NCBI GenBank assembly: GCA_033002965.1 | Contig: JAURVB010014976.1 | Coordinates: 1 to 64,000 of the forward strand | DNA length: 64,000 bases | Reading direction: 5' to 3' | From: Piper betle | Taxonomy: Eukaryota; Streptophyta; Magnoliopsida; Piperales; Piperaceae | Part shown: one piece after another, positions 39,601 to 50,740 of the stretch | How positions within the stretch are numbered: position 1 is the first letter of the stretch | Layout of the letters: the number at the start of each line of letters is the position of its first letter | The notes under the pieces: model-generated | Told to the model about the DNA's origin: nothing | The model's database searches: none | The model's input: only the letters and a program-made list of their open reading frames with translations | Made by a program: the position numbers and the translations under genes

Positions 39601-42600
39601 TGAATTTTGGTATCGCAAACAATCCAATTTATTTAAATTGATTAATAAGGTGAGAAAACTAAAATCCATAGTTCAGCTTCATAACAGAAAAAGAACTCTC
39701 AGAGATTGACAAGCAAGCATTTTAGATACCCATAAAGAGTGGATTGGAAAGCAAAAACTGTACACCAATTGAAGCAACTGCGAGAAATAAAACTAGAAAA
39801 AAATAACCTAGTTCTAAAAGTGAGACGTACAGGGAGCTGGTATGCTGTTTCTGAAAGCCGGCGTCCGCCTTTTATGGCAAAATGAGCACAACCGGGATAT
39901 TTTCCCTTGCGAGAACACAAGTCCAGATAGAGATATCCCAGGTCTCCCTACAAAAACCAGTATATTCAGCAACAAAAGTAGAACATTCACGAGGCAATCT
40001 GATTTGCTTACTAGAAAAAACAGTATGAAGATACATCTAGACATGTACCAATTACAATATGCAGAATACTATCATCGACTCTTAATTAGGATGAATATTT
40101 TAAAGGGTAAAGCAGACCTTCGAAAGGGACATTCACAATGATGATTTGAATATCTTGGTTCTACTAGCAGTGTTCTATAAGTGAATGCCTCAAATACAAA
40201 CCACGACAATTTATGACAGATAGTCACACCCAACAATACATTCCAATGAGATAAAAAATATACATAAATAGGCATGAACTCCCAAGGATTAAGAAAAGAG
40301 GTGAAAACTTTTACCTCTTCAGGTTGATGCAATGAAAATTTAACCACATCTGGATGCCAGGTTTCCCCAGATGCAAGTGAAACTTCATAGAGTGTTGCAC
40401 CAAACAAAGACTCAACCAATCCGCTTCAAACCTTCTATGTATTGTGGCAAAGAAAAATAGGAAGATATCACCTGCACTTTCAATTTTGTTTAAATTAGAC
40501 GGGAAGAATGGAGAGAAGACAGATAGAAAAAGATGGTATAAAATTCATTTAGTAGATTACTTACAGAAGCATTTAAATCAAAGAATGAAGATTTCATCAC
40601 TCCTGTAAAGTACGCTTCATCCCAGGGCTCTAAATTTCCATCCTTTAAACTACGAGTCTTCATCTTAAATTCTTGAATTGACTTGAATTCCTAAAAAGCA
40701 GTTAATAACAAAGAAATGTCAAAAATCAATAAGGTTGTGAAATCACTGAAATAGAAAATCAATAGCACCATCATATGACCTAGCTATGTGAATGAATACC
40801 TTTTCTGCCTTATCTTTAACAGCCTGGCTCAAGTTCTGCAGAAAGGACATTCCACTTCAGTGGGCGCAGCCATACTTTGCCACGCAACAAGTTCAGCAAA
40901 GGACTTGTAACCCATTATCTGTAGTGGATCATAAAAAGGAGAAAATTCAATAACTTGAATCAGAAAATGAATGATCAATAACACAAATGAGAATAAGGCC
41001 ACCTTGGCCAATTCATGACGAGATGACATTAGCTTATCTAAAACACTCAGATTAGCATGAGGAGCAGAATTTCCAGTTATGTACAACAGCTTTCTGACCT
41101 GAAAATAGAATTGAAGAACATCATTATAACACTTCCAGATATGCCTTTTTGGAATCAGCCGAATAAACAAAAAAACTGATGATAGGAATCATCAAAGTCA
41201 AACAATTCACTTCTGGTGACAAGAAGCTTGATGCTCAAGCAAATTCCAATAAATAGTAACAAATACTCATCAACAACGCTGACAGAAAATGTGAAAAATA
41301 TTTAACCACCAACAACTTTGGCCAGTAGTTGCTTTTTACATATAAAGCAACTATTACATTATTAGCAATATAAATAATTTAACTGTATCCTGAAAATACC
41401 TCAGCATCCGGTACCCATTTTAATAGGGATGACAAAGTGTCGGGATCAGTTTGTATTGGAAATCCCTTTTCACAATGCATATCTTCCAAATTGTTATAAC
41501 CTTTTGTTTCTCCAATAGTACAATAAATGGGTGCCAGTGCATGCCTCACAAGCTTGGGTTGGGAATGTGGGAAGCTGGAACTATATCAACATAACCACTA
41601 TCACTAGCAATATTTTCAGTGAACCTAGGCAAACAAGAAAACATGTAAATATGTGACAGAGCTTACAGAAAATATGATACAACAAGAAGTCAGAATAGCA
41701 GCAAATAACCATATACAAAAACCAAAAATTAAATGGACATACTCCCTTCCCAGATGAGCAATCTCAATGTTAAGTTGATTAACCCGCTCCAGCCTCCCTA
41801 TAGAAAAGAGTTTATGAATCAAAAAATGTATTGAGAGATTGTATGTATGCTATGATTAACAATTTTCTACTTTAGTCACAGCAGAAATTATAAAATATAC
41901 CAGCAGGAAGATATATCCCTCCTCTTTCAAAGTCTATATGAAGAGTGTGAGCTGCCCTCCTAGCTTCTTCAGTTTGAAGAATGCCCTCTTTTTCAGTTCT
42001 TAAGACAGCATTGTATAGATCACGATTGGTATTCAACAGCTGTTCAAATTAGATAGACTTACTTTTATGAATCACAAGATAATAAAGGTTAAAAGGCTAA
42101 ATATTTCCCCAAAAAGGTAAAAATACAACATGTCACCTCACATGCAGATATTCAGACATCTTCAAGGAGGCGCTGTATGGCTCCTCCACAAATTCTCTAA
42201 GAAACAAAGAATAAACAGAGAAGGCCTTAAAGAAAAATAAGGAAGAAACTCTGCGCTGCCTCGCAACCAAAAAGGACAGTTACCTGTCAGGATGAGTATT
42301 CCTGCAAAGCTCAGAAGAGTCGACAACAGAGCATATCTAAGAAACCAGTAAATGTATCAGTATCAGTGCAAATGATAACGACTTTACATTCGTAGGCTAG
42401 GTGCATACTATGAGTGATTGTAACTGCCATGTATTCAGCTTGGTTTAAATGTAATACAAGAAAACCACCATTTTTTTAAAAAACAACAATGAATTGACTA
42501 CTACAATCTTCTCCCTCTAGCATCCAAGGCCTAAATTTTTTATACGTCTTCCTTGTCATCTTTGATAGGAATTAAGCTCACATCTCCACATTTCTAAAAA

Positions 42601-43067
42601 CTAAATTAGAAAATACTCCAATGCCCGAAACGTTTAATTTCAGATGTTATAAAAAAACAGCAATTGAACAACACAGACAAAGAAGCTATAATATCAAGAA
42701 AGAACAAAGATTACAGCGTCGGAAATCTCATCCATGGCGCGAATGACCTCAACAGAAGGCGGAATCCGAGAGATGTACGAAACCAGCTCCCCTGACCTGC
42801 AACCACATCCATAAAAATTGAAACTGTACGCTCAACGAGAGCAACAATCTTCGCACCGCATCCACGCATACATAAAAAAAGGAAAAATATTAAATTGCAG
42901 AAAAATCTCAAACCTTTCGATGGCCTCAAGTGTCTAAACCACTTCGCCTTCTTGAGTATGTCGAAGCCATAGAGCCCGGCGTGGCCCTAGTCGACGGCGG
43001 CGAAGGAGCGGCGGGAGAAGAGGGTCAAGAGAACGGGAGAGATGCTCCGACGGATCATGGATGCCAT
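36658..43067 (-). pseudogene. MIP: Mitochondrial intermediate peptidase (M3 metallopeptidase) pseudogene with introns
   Basis: Intermediate peptidase removes an octapeptide from imported matrix proteins. Exons follow one another in family order on the minus strand, e.g. 43067-42914 (MASMIRRS presequence, GLYGFDILK), 42796-42715, 42336-42284, 42196-42142, 42039-41901, 41797-41743, then VRKLLYITGNSAPHANLSVL (about 41100), SGETWHPDVVKFSLH (about 40360), SRKGKYPGCAHFAIKGGRR (about 39900), the zinc-binding HEFGH (39152-39166), SGTRMIFDLAETPANIFE (about 39010), YYAWDYRVLK (about 37740) and VGYYSYLYARCF (about 36890). Splice sites are mostly intact. Disabling changes: stops at 42989-42987, 39133-39131 (just after HEFGHALHSLL), 37030-37028 (CGA to TGA) and 36747-36745, and frameshifts near 42920, 41555, 40850 and 40425. 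Retained introns mean it arose by gene duplication or loss in place, not by retroposition. Confidence 0.87.
38166..38643. mobile_element. hAT-like miniature element (478 bp) in a peptidase-pseudogene intron
   Basis: It begins TAGGGGTAAGCA and ends TGCTCACCACGA (degenerate terminal inverted repeat). It is flanked by a perfect 8-bp duplication AGGAGAGG at 38158-38165 and 38644-38651. The interior has AACCGAA/TTCAGTT-type words and AT-rich DNA like the element at 30570-31022. No transposase. Confidence 0.85.
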
Positions 43068-43526
43068 TGGCGGTGGGAGCGAGATGGGGGACGGCGGCGG
43101 CGACGAGGGCGGGCATTTGAAGGTGGAAGAAGACGAAGGCAATAGTGGGAGAGAAATGGAAAGAAAAGTAGTTTTCCATGGATTTACGTGTTCTTTGCTG
43201 GAAAGAGACGGAATCCTATTTCCCGTGTATTCGGATGGGAAAAGAAATTTTTCATTGGAGATGATTTCCTCCCTTTTTTTCAATAATAAATATTAATATT
43301 AACAATATATAAAAATTGTCTACCCCATTGCAATAGAAAGTACTTCGTGAAAAGTTACAAAATCAATGCCACAAGTATGAGTGATAAAAAATAATGACTT
43401 TTTTGGTATTTATTACATTTTTTTGTATTTGTTATCACATTTCATGATACTATTCTTTTAAATATATATAAATTTTATTGTTTTTAAAATATTATATATA
43501 TATATAGAATGTGTGTGCCTGCTAAT
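43068..43526. other. Upstream of the peptidase pseudogene; intergenic
   Basis: 43070-43290 is probably the old 5' leader and promoter of the pseudogene, GC-rich near the start codon. After that the sequence is AT-rich and ends in an (AT)n tract at 43494-43506. No gene. Confidence 0.5.
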
Positions 43527-43583
43527 AATCACATCTTGGTAAAGAATTTCATACCCTTATTCTCTTATTTATGCAAAATACTA

Positions 43584-43613
43584 CCATACGCTGCATCAAA
43601 ATGCAGCGTATGG
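43584..43613. repeat. Perfect hairpin, 13-bp arms, loop CAAA
   Basis: CCATACGCTGCAT (43584-43596), CAAA, then ATGCAGCGTATGG (43601-43613): exact reverse complements. Confidence 0.97.
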
Positions 43614-43621
43614 GCAGCTTT

Positions 43622-43663
43622 TGGATTTGGACCGTTGGATCAAAATCCAACGGTCCAAATCCA
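43622..43663. repeat. Perfect hairpin, 19-bp arms, loop CAAA
   Basis: Arms 43622-43640 and 43645-43663 are exact reverse complements built on GGACCGTTGGAT / ATCCAACGGTCC. The loop CAAA is the same as in the hairpin just upstream. Confidence 0.97.
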
Positions 43664-44984
43664 TCCTTCGTTTTTCCCCCTCCCCCCGTTTTCTCCTGCC
43701 CAGGGCGCCGCCCCCTTGCCGGATTCTCGCCGCCGCCCGCCCGCCACCGCCCCGCCCGTCACCGCCGCCGCGGTCCCCCGCCCGCAGCCTTCCCCCTGTT
43801 TCCCCTGCCCCCTCCGCCGCCTCGCCCCCGCCCACCCCCTGCCCGCAGCCGTCCCCCCACCGCCCCTGTTTCCCCTGCCCCCTCCGCCGCCTCGCCCCCG
43901 CCCGCTCGCCCCGCCCCCCGCCGCCTGTTTCGCCCCACCCCGCCGCGGCCCCGCCCGCCCCTGCCCTGTTTTCGCCACCCTCCCCGGCCGCCCGTTTCGC
44001 CCCCACCCCCGCCGCCGCCCCGCCCGTCGACCAAGCTCCTCCCCGCCGTCTGCTGCACTGGCCACCTCCACGCCGGCGTCACCTGCTTCACCGCCGGCGG
44101 TGGCGCGACAAAACACCGGGAAAGAAGGAGCAATGGCATTTTCGTAATAAAAATTTGACTCGCTCCTGACTCGAGTCAAATTTACGAAATAAATTTTAAA
44201 AATAAAATATAATAAAATAAAAACTTGACTTGCTCCTGACTCAAGTTAATTTTATAAAATAAAATTTTAAAATAAAATAATATAAAATAAAAATTTGATT
44301 CGCTCCCCGCTGACGCCGCTGCTTGCCGACCACCTCCCTGCCGCCACCCACACCCTGCCCCCGCTCCCTCGCGTCGTCTCCCCGATCTCGACTGAAGTCA
44401 AATTAAAAAATATTATTTTATATTTTTAATTTATTTCACAATAATTTTTAAATTTTTTTAAAAAATACAAAACCATAAAATAAAATATTATAAAATAAAA
44501 ACTTGACTCGATCCCGATCTTGACTGGAGTCAAATTAATATTATTGAATAATTTTTTAAAAAATAATTTCGTAATAAAAACTTAACTCGAGTCGGGATAA
44601 AGTCAATAATATGAAATAAATTTAAAAAATATAAGATAATTTTGTAATAAAAACCTGACTCGATCATGTGCGGGACCGAGTCAAGTTTTTATTACAAAAT
44701 AACTTTATTACTGAATAAATTTTTATTACAAAATAAATTTTAAAAAAATAAAATAATTCCGTAATAAATTATTTTAACTCGAGTCCGATTAAGTAAAATT
44801 TTTATTACCAAAATACTCTCCCCTATTTCTTCCTCATTTTTTTGGCGCGCCACCCCCTGCCGGCGACCTTGCGGCCGGCAGCCCGCTGGCCAACAATGTC
44901 ACCGCCTCGGGGCTGGATGGGCCTGGTGGGAAATGTACGGCGCCGGTCTCGTGTGGGACGGAATAAAGTTTTTATTACAAAATT

Positions 44985-45150
44985 ATTTTATTTTTTAAAA
45001 TTTATTTCGTAATATTGAATCGATCTCGTGCGAGATCGAATCAAGTATTTATTATAAAAAAATTATTATTTTTTATTTATTTCATAATATTGACTCGATC
45101 TCGTGCGAGATCGAATCAAGTATTTATTATAAAAAAATTATTTTTTAATT
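44985..45150. repeat. 75-bp AT-rich tandem unit with CGATCTCG-TG-CGAGATCG palindrome
   Basis: Two nearly identical units start at palindromes 45021 and 45096 (75 bp apart). Each has a perfect 8-bp inverted repeat with a TG centre and then 'aatcaagtatttattataa'. Related but more diverged units extend back to about 44150. Confidence 0.85.
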
Positions 45151-45655
45151 TATTTCGTAATATTAACTCGAGTCAGGGACCGAGTAAAGTTTTTATTACG
45201 ATTTTACCCTCCCGTGTTCCCCCCCGCTCTCTCTCGCCGCGCCACCCCACCGCCGGCGACGTCGCCTCCGGCCACCCGCGGGAGGGGGGGCGATGGCTAC
45301 GAGCGAGGGCGGGGGCTGGGGCGGAGGCTGCGGCGGCCGACGGGGCCGAGGGCAGGGGCAGGGGAGGCCGGCTGGGGCAGGCGGAGCGGCGGGGCGGGGG
45401 CAGGGGCGGCCTGCGGGGCGAGGGCGGGGGCTGGGGCGGCCGGCCAGACGGGGGCATGGGCTGGCCGGGGGCCGGGGGCGGGGCCAAGGGCGGGGCAGGG
45501 GCAGGGGCAGGGGCGGGCGGGCAGGGGAGGCGGGCGGGCGAGGGCGGGGCGGGGGCGGGCGGCGGGACGGGGCATGGGGCGGCCGTCGGGCAGAGGCCGG
45601 GGGCGGCCGGCGGCGGCGGATGTGTGTGAGGGGGGGGGGGTGGGTTGTATATTTG

Positions 45656-45693
45656 ATTGTGGGCCGTCGGATCAGGATCCGACGGCCCACAAT
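45656..45693. repeat. Perfect hairpin, 18-bp arms, 2-base loop
   Basis: ATTGTGGGCCGTCGGATC (45656-45673), AG, then its exact reverse complement (45676-45693). It is the counterpart, in inverted orientation, of the hairpin at 43622-43663. Confidence 0.97.
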
Positions 45694-45746
45694 AGGCAAC
45701 GCATTGGCGCTGCCAAAATAGGGAAGTACACTGTAGTGCTGTCCTA

Positions 45747-45749
45747 TAC

Positions 45750-45831
<82 letters not shown>
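45747..45831. repeat. (TA)n / (CATATA)n microsatellite
   Basis: TA dinucleotides flank a run of CATATA hexamers. Confidence 0.97.
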
Positions 45832-45834
<3 letters not shown>

Positions 45835-45926
45835 TTTGCCTGTGGATGCACGAGTCTCGTAGTTCGAAAAACCAGATGATAATTACATCTTGGTCAAGAA
45901 TCTTGTACCCTTATATTCTCTTATTA

Positions 45927-47399
45927 GCAAATCAATTTTTCAAGGGATGGTCATGTCTTTATGTGAAATTGATGAGTTGTCCATTAGTTTAAATTCGTAG
46001 TTGTCCATTAGCAAACCAACGAACTTGATTAAGAGAAATAATTAATAAAACTAAAAAACCTAAGTTTGGCCCTGCTTTACAATCTAAAACCCCGGTTTCT
46101 TTATTTATGAGCTAATAAATTCTGGTGTTAGAATATGACCTCTTCAATTATAATATTTTATGATATATATTTTTTAAATAAATGGAAAATTTTAATTAGT
46201 TATATATATCATTCTAGACAAGAAGTTCTTAAGAGATATTTTTGAAAATTTGAAGTGTGGATGCACGGGTCAGGTCTTGTCACTCGAGGAGGAAGCTGCT
46301 AATTGGATACAGGTCCTGATGATTATCACTGCCTAGATTATGTTTTATTTTTAATTTAAATGACTGTATTGCATAAGTTGTAGATGATTGTAATTTGTTC
46401 AGACTACACAATAAAATATATAACAATTGCTTTCCGGAAAAAGATATATATAGCGATGTATACACCCGTGGCATTCGGACGTGGATAATGACGGCCAACC
46501 AGTTGGCACACTCAAGGCAGACTACATCTCTAGTATTTTGCGCACCAATTAAGAGATTTATGTGAACTCCACTCAGCTATTATGCACAAGGCGGCTCGTG
46601 AAATTAATAGGACTGCTCATCGGGCGTGTGTCAAGTTGAATTTTGTTTAGCTCAAACATTTTTATCATATATAGATATTTTATATTCAATTAAATTTATA
46701 TAAAAAAATTTAAGATAAATCATACTTGCAATCTTCTTCTTTATATAAATTATCAAACTTTGAGTCGAACGGAATTCAACAAGTATAAGCCCATGCTTGA
46801 CTCATTTAATATTAAGTGAAAATTAGAATTGAGTTTTTTGAGTTAGTACCAAGCCAAATTAAGTTTATTCAAATTTGAACAACCCTACTAGCAAACTAAA
46901 ATATTCAAAGTCTGGCCCTGTTTAATTACAAACTTGAACACTAATTCATCAAGGCTCATAGGCCTAAATACTGGATTTCATCATTTTATTACTATAATTA
47001 TAATTAGGTTTATTAGTATTGAGTCAATTAATACGAAGTCTTTCTTTACAAATTAACATCCATGAACTTTAGCTCGAAATTTAAAAGTTAAAACTTAGAC
47101 AGCTTGGGCTGGTCACAATGAGTTAAAATTAGAATGTCTAGTATACTTCATAATTTTATTCATGATTTCCAATCCACGAAAGTCGTTCTGAGGAGTGCAT
47201 TTCAGCTGTCAAGTGAAATGCTGGAGAAGGACGTGGTAACATTCATATTTCAAAAAAACTAAAAGGGACATTCTCTTTGTAGCTAGCATGTATATATGTT
47301 GCGTTTTTTTTGGCATTATTGTTTAGCTAGTGGTGCTAATTGAGATGCCTTCTATTCATAGAGGAATCCAAGTTAACTCGAGGAACTAATTATTTGGCC
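45927..47399. other. Intergenic, nothing recognised
   Basis: AT-rich sequence downstream of the MYB gene. No coding or structural signal beyond short A/T runs. The part next to 47399 should include the MYB 3' untranslated region. Confidence 0.65.
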
Positions 47400-48788
47400 T
47401 TATTGATCAATCTTCTCTTGTATTGTACTCAAGAATCCAAATTCAAACTCGTCCATCGCAAGACCTTGATTCTGGTAGTCCTCATCAATCCAGCCAACAT
47501 TCTGATCCTCCCACCCCTTCCCTACCATGTTAATAAAATCATCCTCAACGCTAGGGAACATCCATGAATAATCTATCAGTTCTGGGGTCTTAATTCCCTC
47601 CTCCCACAAACTACTAGGCAATGGATCCTCCTTCCCGTTGTCGTCGACGCAGGCCTCCGGCGGCGGGAATTCCTCAGTCGAGGAATTCTCCGGCGGGCTC
47701 ATACTGTTCTCACCAATGGTAGTAATATCAGCCGGTGACTGGTGGCTGGTACTGGATTGAGAGTGATCATGATCGGCATCGGTCTCATGAGCATGGTTAT
47801 GGGGCTTGTGTGTCCCAGGGTCTATCCCCATCTTGGCAAGCTTCTTCTTGATGTGTGTGTTCCAGTGGTTCTTGATTTCATTATCAGTTCTTCCGGGCAG
47901 CTTTGCAGCAATCTTGGACCATCTGTCACCAATGCATTACATGATTATTATATTTGCTTTTATTTTTACGTGGCAAGAGTTTCCTAAAAGGAAAGAAAGT
48001 TCTTGGTAATCACGTGGCTTTAATAAGACGGGACCTTCTTACCCCCATAAAACATCACTAGTAGTTTTAATTTAGCTTACACCTAATAATAACAATGCCA
48101 CTAAAATATTATAACATTGTAATAATCCCACTCATATTGATAATTAGAAAAATGATAAATAAAAAAATACGCGCATTAGCATTAAGATCAATCATATTGC
48201 AGGAAACAAGTTTATAATTTGCAAAACCGGCCAATTATCATGCATGCTATTAGCCACGTACGTACTCTATGCAATTGTTACCGGTAATTAGGTAATTTTA
48301 TAACATATATTAACTTAAATTAACTCACAAATCAATAATATCATGCATGTTAGTTCCATTTAGTTATTCATATGAATGATCTGCATGATGGTGAGGACAC
48401 GATGAACATGTAATACTGACTAAGCCAGTTGCAATGGGGATGACGTGTGATCTGTGCGATTATAATTTAATTAATAAGGTGTACGTAGTAAAGAATATAA
48501 TTAAAGAAACGAAGAAACGAGAGACTTGTTTCCGAGGCGAGCATGGAGATCGATGACTAGCTGCTCTTCTTCTTGGGTGAGCAAGCCCCTCTTGATATCG
48601 GGGCGGAGATAGTTGGTCCACCGGAGGCGGCAGCTCTTGCCGCAGCGGCGGAGGCCGGCGAGCTTGGGGAGGGAGCGCCAGCTGCATTGCCCGTTGGTGA
48701 TGATGAAGTTGATGAGCTTCCTATCCTCATCCGCATTCCAAGGCCCCTTCTTCACCTCTTGCCTGTTACAGCAAGGCTGCTTCCCCAT
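47400..48788 (-). CDS. R2R3-MYB transcription factor, MYB20/43/85-like (two exons)
   Basis: A nuclear DNA-binding protein. Exons 48788-48526 and 47922-47400 join across a 603-bp GT...AG intron to give 261 residues. The start MGKQPCC is chosen over an in-frame ATG 60 bases upstream because it matches the family N-terminus. R2 (about 13-62) reads [17 protein letters not shown]...[14 protein letters not shown]3 (about 66-115) reads [44 protein letters not shown]. The [17 protein letters not shown] that follows is characteristic of the MYB20/42/43/85 group, whose Arabidopsis members promote lignin and secondary-wall genes. The C-terminus is acidic ([16 protein letters not shown]), as an activation domain would be. 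Most R2R3-MYBs have a further intron within R2; it is absent here. No break is seen. Confidence 0.93.
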
Positions 48789-48847
48789 TTCTTGGGAAGC
48801 TCCCCCTCCTCCTTTTGCCAAGAGTTGTTCGATCTCTCCACTTGTCA

Positions 48848-48872
48848 CCCACCTTTAAATAATTAAGGTGGG
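48848..48872. promoter_or_regulatory. Inverted repeat just upstream of the MYB start
   Basis: CCCACCTT and AAGGTGGG are exact complements around a 9-base AT-rich centre, 60 bases upstream of the MYB start codon. It could be a protein-binding palindrome or a leader hairpin. Function is inference. Confidence 0.4.
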
Positions 48873-50209
48873 AAGCCAGTGTCCTATGCCTTTCTGTTCG
48901 TGTGTTTTGTGCTTAACACCTTCCTTTCCAGGTCCATTGTCGTCGTGAAGGGGCATGGGACCTGCAATGGCGACATAAATCTCTAGTGTGCTAAGAAGGG
49001 ACTACATTCAAGTTTATCAATGCTTACTTGTAATGGCTACTCAACTCACACTAATTTGTATTCTTACTCAACCCTTTTATCACATGGATCGTCCTCACTT
49101 CTCCCCATTTCTTACCCTACATTATACAATTACATATTCTCCGCTTCTTTTGAGTAAGACGGCCACGACACCATACGTTGTCCTAAATTTACGTCTTGTA
49201 TCGATCATATATATGGGCTCGACTAGTTGTGCCCAAAAATAAAAGTTGCTAGCTACATGCTTTACTGATCATATCGGATATCTCGGACGTTTTACATGCC
49301 AGGCGCTCAACAAGAGTTGTTCAAATTCACATGGGGAAATAGTGACGACTCGGATTGGCAAGCCTTATCATTAGTGGTTATATCATGAATTTAGGGCATC
49401 TCGGACGGACATGGATGAGGATTATGATTGTCCCAAGCCATGTCTACTAATTTAAAAAAATATCATATTTGTCCATATCTTCTTGGACATTTTTTTACCA
49501 ATGTGTATGCCATTTATTATTCATTATGGACAAATAACTTAACCGATAGACCTGTGGATGATAAAGTAAAGAAATACTTTTATAAATATATAACATAGAT
49601 TATTGATGAGATTTTCATATATTTATATTGATTTTATTAATAAAATTTTCATATATATTAATTATAAATGTACGTAAATTATCCAAAATGTAGAAGTGAT
49701 ACACGTGATTAGCAACGAATATAAGAAAATATTGAGTAAAACTTCCAAAAATTCATCTTTTTTTATTGTTAATGGACATGGACAATAGAGAAGAATATGA
49801 CATGCATATACCACCGATATGTCCAATTATTATTTGGAAAAAAATGTTCATACCCATGTTTATGTAGGTACGCTTTTTAAAAATATTCATTAGCCTATTA
49901 ACGGACATGGATATAGACATGGACATGGCATGGTATGGACATAGCATGGATATGGACATAGACATGGACGTGGTATGGCATAACATGGGCATGGCATAAC
50001 ATGGACATGGTAAACAAAGGTATAAATTATGTCAGTTACCACCTCCAATCATTTCTCTTGTACTGTCACAGTGCCAAATCACGTTGTAATTATTTTAATG
50101 GTTCACAGTGCAATTGGAATCTCGTGTTACGTGAGAAGAGCCGGGGCAAGATACACGCCAAAGAGTAAATCCATGATCGCTATTAATAAATGCAGTATAA
50201 GTCGTAATT
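48873..50209. other. MYB upstream region, then intergenic
   Basis: The first several hundred bases should hold the MYB promoter; no clear TATA box stands out. From 49395 the sequence contains repeated GGACAT words, becoming dense at 49899-50012. No gene. Confidence 0.6.
49899..50012. repeat. Imperfect (ATGGAC)n/(ATGGCAT)n tract
   Basis: ATGGACAT, ATGGCATGG and ATGGATAT variants repeat about 15 times. The minus strand therefore encodes an artefactual Met-Ser-rich frame. Confidence 0.9.
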
Positions 50210-50740
50210 GTAAAAATTGAAATCGGACGTGAAATTTGGATTGAAAGAGATTTATTTAATTAAATTGATTCATTGAAAATTAAACAAAAATCGATTTACT
50301 TGAATCAGTCAAAATTAGTAAATTATTAGTTATAAAATATAGCATTTTAATATTATGATATGTATTATATTTTATAGTATTTTTTAATTTTTTTTAATCA
50401 TCTGGAGTTAGCTAGTATTTTTTACTCTACTCAGAATCGAGTCAAGTTTTAATTATAAAAATGCCACCAACAATTTCTTTCTACCCAATTCTTTCTCCCC
50501 AATCGTTGCCGCCGCTGCCCCCGCCCAATCCTCTCTGCTGCCACCCACCCCTCCTGTCGGCCCCTCCCCTCCCCCGTTCATTGCACCCCCTCCCCGCCCC
50601 GCTCTACCCCGCCTAACCCCCTCTCCCTCCGACCCCCCCCCCCCCCATGTCATCGCCCACCCTCGTCACCACCCTTGAATTGCATGCTTTTTTAAAGAAT
50701 CCTCCTGATTCGATTTTTGCAACCATGGTATAAACCTTTA
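50210..50740 (+). repeat. Dispersed repeat related to 25928-26560
   Basis: An AT-rich head (50210-50400), a GACTC...GAGTCAAG inverted pair (50415-50445), 'ttttaattataaaaatgccacc' and a C-rich body (50500-50650, ending in a C12-type run) follow in the same order as the copy near 26 kb. No coding capacity. Confidence 0.65.

Larger units (their letters stand above)
43527..45926. repeat. Compound repeat: two inverted hairpin-capped GC-rich modules around AT-rich tandem repeats, between direct repeats
   Basis: The edges 43527-43567 and 45886-45926 are imperfect direct repeats (both contain 'acatcttggt.aagaat' and 'cccttat.ttctctta'). The left module carries two perfect hairpins and then a C-rich body (43670-44040). 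The right module is its inverted counterpart, a G-rich body (45280-45640) followed by a perfect hairpin at 45656-45693. Between them lie AT-rich units each containing a GACTCG/CGAGTC inverted pair. Long open frames on both strands are proline-, arginine- or glycine-rich composition effects without domains, starts or conserved length. Whether it is one foldback-type transposon or a local inverted duplication cannot be settled by eye. Confidence 0.6.

Noticed and set aside
43509..44179. Several 130-210 codon Pro/Arg- or Gly-rich frames on both strands
   Set aside because: Frames are open in most phases because stop codons are rare in C-rich DNA; no domain, no consistent start, and the DNA is a repeat module.
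45173..45879. Gly/Ala- or Pro-rich frames up to 221 codons in the G-rich block
   Set aside because: Composition effect; they run on into a TA microsatellite encoding Ile-Tyr repeats.
49753..49992. Met/Ser-rich minus-strand frame
   Set aside because: It is the translation of the imperfect ATGGAC repeat.
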